DNA of 64,000 nt from Amyelois transitella (Eukaryota; Arthropoda; Insecta; Lepidoptera; Pyralidae), in assembly GCF_032362555.1 (NCBI RefSeq), contig NC_083508.1, positions 8,213,001 through 8,277,000 of the forward strand, read 5' to 3'. The translations under genes were made by a program, and so were the position numbers. Within the stretch, counting starts at the first letter, position 1. Each line of letters starts with the position of its first letter. The notes beneath the pieces are model-generated. The model saw only the letters and a list, made by a program, of their open reading frames with translations. It made no database searches and was not told the origin of the DNA. Below, piece after piece: positions 8,976 to 23,900 of the stretch.

Positions 8976-11900
8976 CTAACAAGTGTCCACTCTGCTAAGG
9001 GCCTCTTCCTTGAGTTCCCAGCACTGATCCCAGAATTGACTGAGCCTTTGTTCTTGATTCGCGCAGAAATGTTTGAAGTCCCGTAGCATATGCATTTGGA
9101 AAGTTTCGTCGCCCGTGGCTGGAAATTGTGACCATTTCCATTTTTTTGAAATCATATGATTCCATGACCACAGGAAACCCATCTGTAATCAAAGTTAGGA
9201 ATTATAAAACAATTTACACATTTCTTTTTTTTATGACTCCAAATAAAAATAACAGTTTCTTCATTTTACTATTCTAGATCCACAAAAATATCAATTGATT
9301 TTTAATCGATTTATTCTTGAGAAAATAAATAAAATCCAATATATAGCTTCAATTCAACAACTGAGAGGAAAACAAATATACAAAACATCTGTTAGTGTCA
9401 ATAATGTCAATTTGATTTTTAAGACTGAAAATTTTGACAAAGGTATTACACTCTCACATCCCTACTTGTTCCCAGTTCTACCTTCCGCCGTTACGCGTTG
9501 CGGCCTGGGGTCTGCATATGTTGCTTTTTTAAGGTACAAGAACATGAAATAGTTTTTCTCAAGGTAAATGTTATCGACGTACAACGAAGTGATAATACAT
9601 ACCCGGCGGCTGTTATCATAGTCGTCCTTGTTTTTGCCGCTGACGTGCCGCGTGATTCGAGTGATGCCTTCATGGGGACTTGGCGCCGCGTCAGGATGTA
9701 CTGGATATCTGCGAAATTAGACGATTGCATAATTGTGGCGGGTAAAGGCAGAGAGTCACTTCGCTATTACAACGCAGAGGAATGCCAGGATCACGACACC
9801 GCTACGTCATCGATCTCTGATCGATAAGTATGTATTAGGACTGGTTAAGTCATCTAGGATACCAGCACACAGATACCTATCACTTTATAAATTATTAAGT
9901 AAATGTTAGCTTTATGAGTCCAGTCACATACGGAAAATTTCCAAATCTAGAAAAAAAAAGGTTAGGGTATCATCATAATCAGATTTAGAGGTGCTCTGTG
10001 CGCGACGCCGTTTCTACCGCGCGAAAAACTATCGCTGCTCCGCTTTTTATTCTGACGTGAAACGGGACAGCGATAGTTTCGCGCGCGGTCAAAACGGTGC
10101 CGCGCGTGCTTTGCTGCGGGGGCTGGTCGTAAAATGTCTCTTTTGCGAAATAAAAACATGGTTATCAAATAATTATAAAAACCAAAAAAATATACCTAAC
10201 ACAAATTTAAACTCTATTTTGTCAATCAATTATAATTACCTTACGTTTCACTGAATAAGATGGGATTAAACATATAACTGTTCACAATGATTTCATTAGG
10301 TTCATCATGTAGGAGCACACCGAACATAAAATAAACATTTCTTTTGTTGATTTCTAAATCACATGATGAGAAGGATAGGCTGATCACTTACCCGCTGACT
10401 TTGAGTGATTTCACCGCGGGCTTTGTCCTCGGCACGGCCTGTTCCGTCTTCACGGCGGTGGGTATCAGGATGAACATGTTCCCTGTGACGTGCACGTACA
10501 TGTGGTCGCCCATACTCTCGGCCGCGTGCGATGTGCTCTCCACTGTACACTTAATGAACCCGAAACGGCCGACGATCGCCTCTTGGAAGAGGAATAGGCG
10601 TAAAGGCCATGATTCTTCTGGGAATCCTTAAAGAAAAAAATATTATTTTTTACTTTTTTAATTTTAATTCCATCCTTAACAGCCGTGGAATAGTGAAGCC
10701 GTAATACCGTAAACTGTTGGCTCTGTTTATCCCCCCAAAGGATAAAGACGTGATATGTATCCAAGCACATCTAAAGTTATTTCCAGACCCGTAGTGAGGC
10801 TATTCATGAAAAATCTTACAGGTGTTAACCACTTACCTTCAAATAAAGCAGACTTGTTCCTCAACAGCGGCTCTTCATTCAACGGCACGTAGATGGGTCC
10901 TCGCAAAGGATCAGATTTCAGGGTGAATGGCAACGCCAGGGGGTCGGCGGGGATCGGGACCATTTGCAAACGGCAGTTCTGAGCTTTTCGGGCCCAACCG
11001 AAAATCTATAAGATGACAAAAAATCACCAGTCTTAAAACAAATTCAGAAATTTCCTTTAAAATAAATATAGTCCCGTGCTGGGTAGACAGAGTCGAAAAG
11101 CCTGAAAGGCCACGTTCAGTTGTATGGCTTTACGATGGAATTGATATTTAAATAGTGACAGGTTGCTAGCCCATCACCTACAAGAGAAATTCCAAGTTTA
11201 TAAGCTTATCCCTTAGTCGCCTTTTAAGACAGCCATGGGAACATAATAACGTATACACATCTCGTACGCCTGGTCCGGTCGCAAGGTGGTTTGGTAACGC
11301 GCCCTACTCTATTTCATGTTTAAATAAAAGTTGTAAGTTTCGATGCATAAAGAGGCATTCTTAGACGAGCCGAATCCTGGTTACATTCTGCGCGAACGCA
11401 GAGGTGACTTGCTAGCCAAATTAATTTAAGAGTGGGGTTGCCGAAGAGCAGATTAGGTCGGGAGAAAAATACTGGAAAGTGTACCCTCGACTGGGTATCG
11501 ATGTATAAAGGCAGCGGATGAAACTGGGAACACGTAAAGATAGAACAGAGAGAGAGAGAGAAATAAAGATCTTACCAGTTCAGCCACGATGTTCCCGCTG
11601 GCCACAGCCCACTGTATGCACATTTCGTAGGCCTGGTCCGGCCGGAAGGTGGCTTGGTAGCGCGCGTGGCCCCACTCTATGCGGTCACTCTTGTTGTTCA
11701 CGTCGATGTCCAAATGCGTGTTCTTGTATAGTGGCACTGTAAATCATGACGCGCTATGAATATAAACATTTCATATACTTACGTACTGCTTAAAAATACA
11801 ATAAGAGTTAACAAATAGAAAATGTATCAAATAAAATTTTGTTCATGCTTAAACACAACCAGTTGTGGTCTTCAAACCAGAAAACGAAATGACTTAAAAA

Positions 11901-14900
11901 ATGTGTATGAACATACAATTAATTTACGATCGCACAAAATGTAGAGAGAAAAGTAGAAAGGCGCAATAAAGCAACTGCCCCCAGGAATAGGCAAGGATGA
12001 GAGAGGTGATATAATACTTACGTGAGCTACCACTAGGTAGATGCATTAGTTAGGTTCTAATATCGCTCAAGGGACAAGATCCAGAGATGTGATTGGCGCC
12101 AGTCGCCGTATCGTTTGTGAGAGCGGCGACCTGGGACCCGAAACCTCCACAACTGTCCATTTGTAAGAAATCTTGGCTAGACGTGGCGAAAGATGATATG
12201 CAAACCAATGGACTTACTAAGGACGCCGAAGGCAGACCCCGTTCTCTGAATAATTGCTGTGGAAAGTACAATCGGGTTTATAATTCGTTTATAATCAGAT
12301 TACTTACGATCACTCCCACTCGGCAGATGCATGTAGTTGGGCTCGATATTATCACAGAGGAAGGCTGGCACACCGACGTCATCGCTCAAGGGACAAGACC
12401 CTGAGATGTCAATGGCGCCAATCGCCGTATCGTTTGTGACAAGCGGCGACCTGGGACCCAAAACCTCCACCTCCATCCATTCGTTCTCGAAGCTTTGTAG
12501 GTCGCCCAGCGGTTTCACGTAGTCGGTCAGCTCTGATAAAAGAAATTGATAACACTAGTATATTTATAAAATATCAATAACAAAAATGTAAAAACTTTTT
12601 GAGTCTTATATCCTATATCCTACGATTAGTAACGCATTTATTTAAACCTGAAGTAGTACTAAAAATAATAGAATGGCCATCTGATATTTAAATTTACAGT
12701 TTGATTAACACATTTTCGATTGCATTCTCAGCTATTGGGTTTAAACTTTGAGGTCCGTTACATCCAGCATGTAAATGGTAAGCACCTTTAGGTCTGTAAA
12801 AATTCAGTCTTCAGGGCTAACAAATGCCTGAGGACCCTGATGAGCTAGATATAGATTTTTTTAGTACCAATATATATTAAACGTGAGAAATAAATAAAAA
12901 CCTTTGTCTTTCTTCTGAGGCAGAATATGGTACATGTAATAACCGACGATGTAACGTTTGGTCGTGTCGCCTGAAGCATGGCAAATCATTTTTTCTTGAA
13001 GCAGTTTCTGAAAGAAAAACAAAATAATTTCTTTGAATGATTTCCATTGAAGATGTATATACTTAATTAAGTTAAAAAATAATAATCCACCGGCAAGTCC
13101 ATAGCGCCTATATTTTTACCTGTTGTCAATACCTATACTTACATAGCACTTATGAAGACAAAGAAAAGCGGGCTTACGGTCTGCTGGTTGAAACCCATAT
13201 TCTCCGACGCAGAAAACAAGAGTTAAGTCAACTTCCTTTCATAATAACCAAGGCTTTATCTTCGGTAATCCCTTCCATAATGGCCCATCAGCCAATGTAT
13301 CACGCATGGAGACGAAGGGGAAGCTAACGGTCTAGCGAGGGAAGCCCACGCGAAGCGACGGGTACAATATGTGTAGGTTTACAAGTTTACAACAGATTAA
13401 TCAACTAACCTCCATAATAGCCAAGGCTTTTTCCTCGGTCATTCCTTCCATATTGGTAATCAGCCAATGTATCGCGTAAATTGAGACGAAGGTATGTGAT
13501 GGTAGACTGACGGTCTGCTGAAGGAAGCCCACGCCTAGTGACGGGTGTCGCATGCGGTCAACGATCTCCGATAAGGTAGCATTCGCTTTCAGTTTCGGTT
13601 CGATGATCCTGAACATATTTCATGTTATTCATTTATCAGCCTACGTAGAGAATAAAGCAAAAGGTATGCAAAGAATGTGACAAAAAGTAAGATTTAATCA
13701 TTGCCCTCCATGCCCTATTACTAGATTACTAGATAATATTATAAGCATTTAATAACCTAGTAGCCCAATAAATCGTTTGTAAATTTATCTAGTAATTTAA
13801 TGGAGTATTTATAATTTTCGTCTTTCTTTTAGATAAAATTATTTCAAATGAGGATACAAAAGCGCCATTAAAAATGTTAAATAGCTCTTAATTATTAAAA
13901 TCGGTTCGTAGTTTTACCCTTTCGTTAAAAAAAATCATCAAATAAAACAATATGCTTTTTTGTAGATCCATATTTGTCTGTAAAAAGAGAAACGTTACCC
14001 ATCGTCGTAGAAGTCATCGCTTTCTCCAGTTTGCGACTGTGTTCTCTCGAGCACCGTTTTCGCAGCAGCTCTGTGTCATTACATAGTTCATTATCGTTAT
14101 AAGTTATTTTATAAATTGTTAAAATAGCCACAAAACCTATCTATAGCGAACAATTGAATTTTGAACTATGTAATTTGTTGAACAGCGCCATTTAAAGGCT
14201 TGTATTGTTATCAGAACTGAACAGTGAGCCAAGCGCTCACTCACACTTCGTAGATATACATTTAATTGATCTGTGTATTTTACTGTAAGTTACATATATC
14301 ATAACTTTTTCTTATTTATTTATTTATTTATTGAGTACACCAAGTTGCAACCAAACAGAAGGCAAAGTATTCATTTTTCCAGACAACAATTTACAATCAT
14401 GCATAACATGTTTAAGATAAACTTCACTAAACTTTAACTATTTGTAGAAAAAAAAGAACTTAAAATAAATAGGAACATACATTTGGCGAAAGATATTGTT
14501 CGATATTGAGAGGTTATATGGCGATTGGTTTAAGTATAAATTTGTTAATATGAGATGAGCAGCTTTGGCTAGGCAAAAAGCATTCGTTTAAGCTACCAGG
14601 CATTTTTCACTGACTTAACTAGACAAAAAAACGATGTTGAAAATATTTTTACAAATAAGTTTGGTTTCAAAGAAACCCTAAAAATTAGAAAAATCTACAT
14701 AAGTATGAGGTTATTTTAAAGTCTTTACCAGTTTCAAATTCAGTTGCCTCCAACACCATACTAAAATTTTCAAACCAAGATAAGGCTAATATTTAAATAT
14801 TTAACTTATATAAAACATGTAAAAAATATCCAGACTATTAAAAATAAGTATTTTTGCATTTTCTATCTTTTGGTTTTAAAATACTCATACAATTTTATTC

Positions 14901-17900
14901 AAAAAATCTACTCTACTCTAAAACACTCTGCTACTCCCAATTAAAAGATCATTTCTATACTATGACAGGAATAAAAATCACTAATGAGACAATGTATGAA
15001 GAATGAAAGCGAATGGCCATACTCACTTGTTTTGGCTAGTGTTTAGTGACTTAGTGGGTGAAACTAGCTGCAATTAAATTGATAAAAGATAAGAATAACA
15101 AGCAACCAACAAGGCGCGTTTCATTATTAATAGCATAAAGTACATCTTATTAAAATTGAGCAAAGTATCATATCTGTAAAAAAAAAAGGTTAAGTCGAAC
15201 TAAACGATACAATAAATTTTTTTATTGAAGGAAAATGATAGAATACGATTAAATTCTAAGCTAGACAGCAAAATACAAATAAGTAGATACATAGACATAG
15301 TACATACATATACAGGAATGAATTAATGTGCAATTCAGGAATGAGTAGCAATATTATCGAAGATGTATTCCAACGGCTACCTATTTCTATTTTTTTGTTT
15401 CTAACTAGCTCAATGAGAAGAGTTTGTACATTAGATATAATTTGTTACCAAGGATGATATAAACATTATGATTAGTTCCGAATAGAATAAGGTAGTATAA
15501 ATGTATATTTATGGTATCATGAGCCCTGCTTGATATAGTCCTTATCTCCGTAGAGTGCTACTAAACATTTCATATAGGTCACTGACGACTAAAGCAAGCA
15601 GAACTTACGGATGCCAAACCGATGATGCCACGACATCACTACATTTTTATAATCATGTTACCTTGTCTGATTAAAATCAGTTAACCAACACCAAATACCA
15701 TTATTTATAGTTTAGTGAGTTCCGTTTGAAATACATCTTCCGTGCAGACACAGACAAACAAAAAAGCTTTAGCATAGCTTCCTTGCCCCGACGCACACAG
15801 CACACTTTTTAACTTTAAAAAGTTTTAACACCATGCTACCAAACTGGATCAATAAAAACAGGTCATGAATAAAATAGTAGATTTTCTTTTTGGGAGAATT
15901 TAAAAATTGTACTTAATGAATATTCGAATACGGAGGCCAATATAATCAATTCTATTCTCATTGGTCCAGTTGCACTCGAATTCAGCTGAAGTGCGATTGA
16001 CAAGACGGATACTTATTTGACTTTTGCCATAAGCTACATGCTTATTCAATAGAAAGATATTAAAGTGGTTATATATAATAAGAGTGAGAAGGAGAGTGTG
16101 GAGGGAAAGGTCGGAGTGGGAAGACCTAGACGAACGTATCTTGATCAAATTAAGGACGTCCTGGTAAAGGGTCAGGTCAAAAGTACCCGAAACCGCCGAG
16201 CTTGTATGAAGAGAGTTATGAATGTGGACGAAGCGAAAGAAGTATGCAGAGATCGTGGCAAGTGGAAAGAGGTAGTCTCTGCCTACCCCTCCGGGAAAGA
16301 GGCGTGATTTTATGTATGTATGTATGTATGTATATATAATAACCACTAAAACCAAATATAAGTGAAACCCAGGCATCAAAACGGAACAGCTTAGATGCAA
16401 CTTGGAACATGCGAAGATGAGAGCAATATTCAATCACAACGATCTGTCAATCTCACTTATTTTATCATAGCGTGCATTGATACATAGTTTTGTAATGTGG
16501 GTACTGACACGGCTTCGATCCGGAGTCTCGGGCGGTCAGGCAGACGAGTGCTGCCCACTCGCTCCCTGAATGGAGAGTTTGAAGCACCTCCCCCTCCCTA
16601 CCACACAACATACACGTTAACATTTACTACTACAGGACGTTTTATTGACTGTGCAGTGGTACCTAGTAACTTCCTTGAATGGTTCATTATTAAAAAAAAG
16701 TAAATTTCTGATACAATAAAATAGGCTATTACTCAGTTGTTATATATGTAATTTAATTAACGATATAAATATTTAACATAAATTAGTTTTACAAGTCCTA
16801 AAGTTTACCATTAAACAAATTTTGTAATAAATACAAGCCAATGAATTTGTTAAACTAGATTATAAAGGTAACGGTCAAAAACTTAAAAAATGACCGGGCA
16901 GTTTCAAATAAAACGAATGTGACGTCATTGAGACAGCCTGCGTACCTAATAAAAAAGAAATTATATCAGATCTATAATATAAAATAAACAAAAGAAGCCA
17001 GCAAACGATATAATTCACAGATATTATGAGTGCATTCCGTGCATTATGTATGTAGGTATGCATAATTTTATAAGCAGTGCAAATATATACGCATTTTCCA
17101 TGAGGTTCAATGAATGGTGACATTACATTTTAAATAAAAAAAAAGAAACAAAATAGAAAATACTTAAATTTCTTTTTGATTTTCATATTAACCATAAATA
17201 TCTATCTATAAAAATTAAATAGCTTTACACTCTCATGTGACCTTAATGCAATAAACGTGTTGAAAGTAATGCATACCTATGTGCATTTAATATTATGGAA
17301 ATACACAACCCATTACATGACCCGAATACGTGAAATTATGCACTGTTACATATAAAATTATTGCAATATCAGTGTATTAGTTCTACTATGTTATGTTGAC
17401 CCTCGAGTATTAAAGAAGGTTTGTAGATTAGGATTCTAAGGCGCCACTCCAATTTTAGTTGAATGAGTGAATTTTTACAAACCCTTGTCATCTTGATGCT
17501 TATTTTGTGCGTACGCGATGTATGCCAAAAGAAATATGCATTTATAAATATTATTAACAATATATTTTTTCCATTTATCTTAAAAATTTTGACTGAACTA
17601 TACGTACTAACTCTATGTATTTACTTAAAACTTATAACGCTGTAAAAAATAATTTCTAGAGACATTTGTCCCAAAACATAAAGTAAGATATTCTTGAAAT
17701 GATCAACAAATGAAATATATATCTTCGGTTTGTCCGAAGGGGCTAAGGGAAGGGGGAAGGAATGACTATGACGATAGGAAGTGAAAGACAAAACAATAAT
17801 TCGGTCAAGTGGACACTATGTGTGAAATTTTGATTGACGCTTACTGAAACAAACTGAAAATTGTAAATTAAAATGACATTAAAAAATGGTATGGTAAAAT

Positions 17901-20900
17901 TTATATTTTTTCCCATATGTTTAGAAAAATTTACTAGTATCAACAAGCGTCATAGTATAGCCAAATGCAGTGTCTCATAATATCGCAGGTTACCTAGCGG
18001 CACGGATTTATACCTGTGCGTTCCTAGTGAGGATGGAAGTCGAGTGTCTTCGGCGGGTCAGCGTGGAGTCCCCGGCGCCGCCCAGCGAGCCCGCCATCTG
18101 CAGCACGCGATCCTACACATCCGACCATCCGACCGTCCGGCCGACCGTCCGACCAAACCCACACAAACACTGTCGCCTCGATACGAATAGACGAACAATA
18201 ACCGTATTGGACGTCGCACATCTTGAGGCTTTTGATTGCTTTGTTCAAACACTGAGCGATCACTCCGCCTAGTGTCCGTTTCTTAGTGTTTCTCTTATTT
18301 AAATCAATAAAAGTTATTGCCATGCGGTCGAACCCAAACAGGAAATATCAGGTGTCATATATAATGTGCAACAAAAAGTTAAAAAATAAAGTACGATAAT
18401 TACAGAATAAACCGACGACATTCATGCGCACACCGCATACACTCATTGTGCTTTGTTTACTGTTTTGGTTGAAAAATATTGGACATCAAAAATTCTGCAA
18501 ATACATAAATTTTGACATGCAGGATATATGGGTACATCAATTTCGTGTTTGAGCATCTGTTCAAATGGTAATTTGTATGATATAAACATGATGTAAAGCA
18601 TCTTTTTAGTCTGTCATTAAATTGAGGTATTAAGATTTCATTAATCAAATATATTTAATTGTGCGTCGTAAAATCATGCAGTGCAATAGCGGCTACGCGT
18701 TGTGTCAAACTAGGTGCAAATTGTATACATGCTACTTTAAAATATACAAAGTAATATATACAACTATATAAGTATACGTAGAATCTCCTATGTAAATATA
18801 AAGGGAAATATACATTTAATAATATTCTCTTTTGCAAGAATTACATACTATGAATTTGATTGAATTTTGTAACTGTAATACTAGAAAATATAATTCGTAA
18901 ATAATAAAATGTTATGCTTAAAGCCGTGTCGTTTCCGGCAAATATAGGTTTTTTTTTTACTTTTCCATCTCTTCCAGTGGATGTCATAGACGACAATAAA
19001 AACGAACAAAGGTCAAAAGCACTGCACATTGACTTCTGGTGTGTCAAATCTCTCCCACATCGTTGCGTATTCTCAGTTGTTCGTATTTACTAGGATAATC
19101 AAGTGTTAAAACAAATAATAATATGAAAAACATTACTGACATATCTCCTTTCATTTGAGCAGTTTTGAATTCGGTCTCCTTTCCGTATACCTTAGAACTT
19201 ACCCTCTGCTTGTTGGGTCTTTTGACCTTATTGAAGTACAACTCGGCCATTTTGAGGAAACCATCTGTCAGTTGGTCTAGATCGTGACGAGTATACGCCG
19301 GGTAGATGTCGCAGTGAGTAGTTTCGTCGTCCAGGATTTGCTTCGTCGCCGGGCACGGCAACGGAAGAAGTAAAGTGCGGAAACGCCAGTATTTCAGCGC
19401 CTATAAGTAATAAATTAAACTTGAATTTGTGACAAGTGTGGGGGGAGGGCATAGATTGTTGCAACGTTCAGGATTCGCTTCGTGGCCGGACACGATAACA
19501 GGAGTAGAGTGTGGAATCGCCAGCATTTTTTACGCCTATGTTAACATTTTTTTTAAAACATGTAAGGTTAAAATCGTGACATGTAAAGTTGTTTATGTTT
19601 CTGCAATAGAAGGTAAATTTATCTCATTCCCGTAAATGGGATATAAGTGTCGACTCAAGCGAATAATTAATGAAAAGAGGATTGCAAAAATTTAAGACTA
19701 TCGAATGTCACGATTGAAGGTCCCGTGTAGCATTTTCGCCGTTTTGAATTCGAAATTAACTATTACCACTTTATTTCGAGAATTAACATCCTCTTTCCTA
19801 CATTCACCTCTTAAGTTTGTCCTCACTTCCAGGAATCTTACCTCGACAAGCAAGAAGTCCGTGTCGCCTCTTGTACAGATGTAATGGTCCATGTAGTTCC
19901 AGTTATACGTCTCTAGCTTCTCCGTGGTGAACGACACCCATGACACCTCGTAAGTGTCGTGGTTGGGCGCGTGGAAGCGGTAACGGTAGTGGATGTTGAA
20001 AGGAGGGTATGGATGTCTGGAAATTACGTATTTTTTTTAATTACCTTTATTGCAAATCTCTCAAGAAATCCTAAATTCATAAGATTGTTAAGGATTGAGA
20101 ATTAAACCAAACTAATTCTAGTGTTAAATGTAATTTAAATTTGTGCTTCGCACGGGTAGCATTAATTCATATAAACCTTCCACTTGAATTAGAGATTATA
20201 TTTAAAAAAATGCTACAGAAATCTTAGTTTAGTTTTAAAGATCTAAGCATATATAGGTATACACAAACAGACGCGGAAAGCGACTTTACATTATACTTAC
20301 TAAGTATGTACCTACTTACTGAAGCAAATACGATCTATCCCATATAAACAAATATACTCGTACTCATTTAGTTAATAAGCCCGAACCGAATATATATGCA
20401 CGGTAATCTCACCTTGGCCTATACCTCGTAACCGTAATAGTCGACCCCACCAAAGTAAGCTTATGGAAAATCCTTCCAATAGATAGTAGATAACGTTTTG
20501 CAGTGTTCGCAGGCTTTCCGCACTGTGGCGCCACTTTCGAGGGCGGCGGCGCAGGAGTCGATGGGCAATGGGATTCGATCACGTCGTGTTCATTCACCCC
20601 CACTATTAACTGGAATCCCTGTAAAATTATATTTTAAAATTAGAATTTCATTTATGTCAGCCAACGTTTAGACATCCATTCACCATTATTGATGATTTTG
20701 GGGAAAATTTTCCCTTATTCACTATTTTGCTAATATTGTACTAAATTCATCATTGAATTGACTTTTGTCCCGGATGTGTCTTCCCCGGGAAAGAACGCAG
20801 GGTTCACCTATGATCTTAATCCAGGAGTGTCAAAGTCAGGTTATTATAAAAAGCATTTCCCGTCTGATTTTTGTTGCGTTACCCAGCTCGAGATCCATAC

Positions 20901-23900
20901 ATTAAAATTATTTGAACAATTGTACTGACCTGTGCAAGTCTCTGAGACACCAATTCCTTGAACACTTCAACAGTGGTCAACGGATCTTTGTAAATCGCCC
21001 TGTTTTTCGCAAAGTCCGCGTTTACGTCATCCGGCAAAAGATTATAGTCTGACACTAAGTAGTCGTTCTGTAGAGACCGCTTGTCGGGGAAGTAGTCGGT
21101 TGTGATCGGCAGGCATGCTGGGATAGTGAGCGACTTCCAGTCCACACCTGTTTATTATCTTAGATGAGTATCGACGAAGTACCTATTGTACGTCTTATGA
21201 ATTTATTTACAAGTTGCAAGTTTCCTGGTTGGCAGTAATCAATGTTTCAAACTTGAAAATACATCACATATGGCGAACGAAATGTAAAAAAAAGAAAACC
21301 GTGGTATCGAAAATTCGACTCCAAACGAATATTTCATAATGTTAAGTGTGAATTTTTAATCATTAGCATGATGCAACTTTCAATCTTTCGTAGGATAGCT
21401 TCAAATAGATAGTGTCATTGAAGCTCGATTTAACTTATCATGCATAAAAAGCATTGTTATACGAGTACATAGAGGTATGTAAAACCCTTCATATTTTATA
21501 ATATTAAAATACTTAAATATTTCATTAGTCACATAATCAAGATAAAAAAAATTTAAGACTAATTTGCACATAGCAAAATCTTGAATAAAAAATATTTTAA
21601 AGTATTCAAAAGGAGTAGGTAATTAATGGAAGAAAAAATGAATGAGGTGATGAAATGTTCCGGTGTAGGAAAACAAAATGCATAGAGGCGTCACTTTGCA
21701 AGCAAGGGCCATGCTCTTTTGAATGACGAATAAACATGCATTAGAAAGATTGTGTTATTAATTATAACATTTCTACAAATTTAATAACTGTCGAAACTAC
21801 AACATATAAGTACTGGATTTGCGAATAATAATAAAAGCTTTCCCCATTCACTTCACTGCAATTGGGTACTTGACTCCGATTTGTACTCGCAAAATATAGT
21901 AAGTGTTACCAACATATGAATAATCATACCACGCTCCTAATATCTAATTAATTCCTACAAAAATATTTTTTTTATTAAATTATTGTCAAGTACTCAATTA
22001 CTATGTAAAATTCCCGTTACAGCGTGGTTTAATCACTTAAGGCATTAACTACTCTATGCAAATCCAACTGATATCAAACCTATGGCCCGGTTCGCTTCGC
22101 GTCGTATCCAATGAGTTCGAACGACGATAGGTATCATGAAACATTAAAATGAGGTGAACATTATATATGTGAACACATACCATTAATAATTAATAAAATA
22201 ACATAAATGTTATACGAACAGTTATGTTACTTTTTATTGGGAAAATTTAAGTACTAAAAATTTAAGTAATAAGAAATTAATATAATTATGGATAATTTAA
22301 AACTTTTATAATAATAACGATTATTATGTAAACCAAACAAATGAATCGCATTTTATATATTTCCTTTGCTAAAGGTGCATATGAAAAATCACAATAAAAT
22401 TATTTTCTCCACTGACTATCCAAATAATGAATGATAGAAGAAAATGAGTGGTGCGATTGTATAACATTTAAATTATGCATATTGCCTACGAATTACAGAA
22501 CCACTTACAGCCAAGTCATGATACCACTTAAATATGATCATGTGTGTTTAAAATTATGAATTTATACCATCAAATAAATTTATCATCTAAGAAGTCTACG
22601 CACACGGTAGCTTAATACCTGACTTACAAATGACCAAAAATTTTACCTGCTTAATTTACTCTAATTTTTGTGACGAAAATTTCAAAATAATAAAATAGAT
22701 CACTTAGCTCAATATTTAACTTAATCACCATAGATATTCACTACAAAACACGAGACACACGCATCCAACGAAATATTCAAATGAAATTTACTTACCCGTG
22801 GTAAGGGCCGGCGTCCACTCCTGTTCGCCGGTAGCTCCCCAAAGTAACGCCAAAGAAGCATTGTTTGTCGTGGACGGGGTGCTTAAAGCGGTGCTGAGAA
22901 CGCCTGAAGTACTTATCATTCGTTTGCGACTCATCACGTTACCTATAAGAATATGAAATAATTTATTAGAAGATTCGATATCTCGCCTGATAAATACGCA
23001 ATACAAATAAGAATAACGACGCATTCAAATAAGAATATCTTCACATTTAACAAAACAAAACAAAATTTAGAGTAATACTAAAATACACAGTAAATACAGT
23101 ATATAGAATATGCATGTGCACTTTATCGCACCACCGACTTAAAGTTTTTCTGTTTGGTCAGCTGGTAGACTGGTAGAGAATGCCAAACGGCATTAGGTCC
23201 GCCTTTTGGACATTTTTTGTTGTGCAATAAAGTTTTGAAATTGAAGTGAGCATTATTATTTAATTTTTTAAAGACGGGACAAATTACACAGATTGCGTTA
23301 GCCTCGAAGGAAATTCCAAACTTGTTACGAGATACTAACCCACGATACTATATTTTATAATAAATACTTTTATAGATAAACATCCCAGACCCAGTCAATT
23401 AGAAAAAGTACGTTTCTAATCTTGCCCTGGCCAGGATTCGAACCCAGAACCTCGAACCTCCGGTGTCACAGACAAGCGCACTACCGCTATGCCGCAGACT
23501 AACCGCATAATATAATTATATATATACATATTATAAGAATAGTCGTCAAAGTTAAAGAGTATCTCCATTAAAATAAATGTAATAACGTACCGTCTACTTG
23601 GTATATAGGGTGGTTCATGGCGGTAGTTCCATTCTCTTTGTTATTACATTCTCTATGGTTTTCGGTCCTGTCTTTCGACACTTCTCCCGCAGGTCGGGCT
23701 TGGTAGTGATGCTGCTGGATCAACACGCCAGTGGGACCTAAAACAATTCCATACCAATATTATATTGGAAATTGGTAATTGGTACAAGCCACGAACGGGT
23801 AAACGAAACGTTTTTTTTTATTTCACTAGAAGTATTACAGCTTTGGTCTCAAATCCATACATAACTTTAGGAAATATTCGTGTCTACCGTCATGTAACTA

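Noticed and set aside
8995-9192. 65-aa minus-strand ORF
   Set aside because: Other frame of the last DEPDC5 exon; the frame with ATGDETF and LRDFKHFC is the family one.
9498-9827. 109-aa plus-strand ORF
   Set aside because: Antisense to the DEPDC5 exon at 9603-9708, whose reading frame, phases and position are supported.
10344-10631. 95-aa plus-strand ORF
   Set aside because: Antisense shadow of the DEPDC5 exon 10392-10626 (HVTGN, FQEAI motifs on the minus strand).
16065-16307. 80-aa ORF as a host gene
   Set aside because: Matches the C-terminal tail of RTE-like LINE proteins, is followed by an ATGT tail, and has a second copy at 61260.
17970-18323. Overlapping ORFs of about 100 aa on both strands near 18.1 kb
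   Set aside because: They arise from the GC-rich DEPDC5 linker exon and flank; only the 84-nt minus-strand exon has good splice sites and phase.
23420-23512. tRNA gene on the minus strand
   Set aside because: A and B boxes are good, but there is no acceptor-stem pairing and a SINE body follows.
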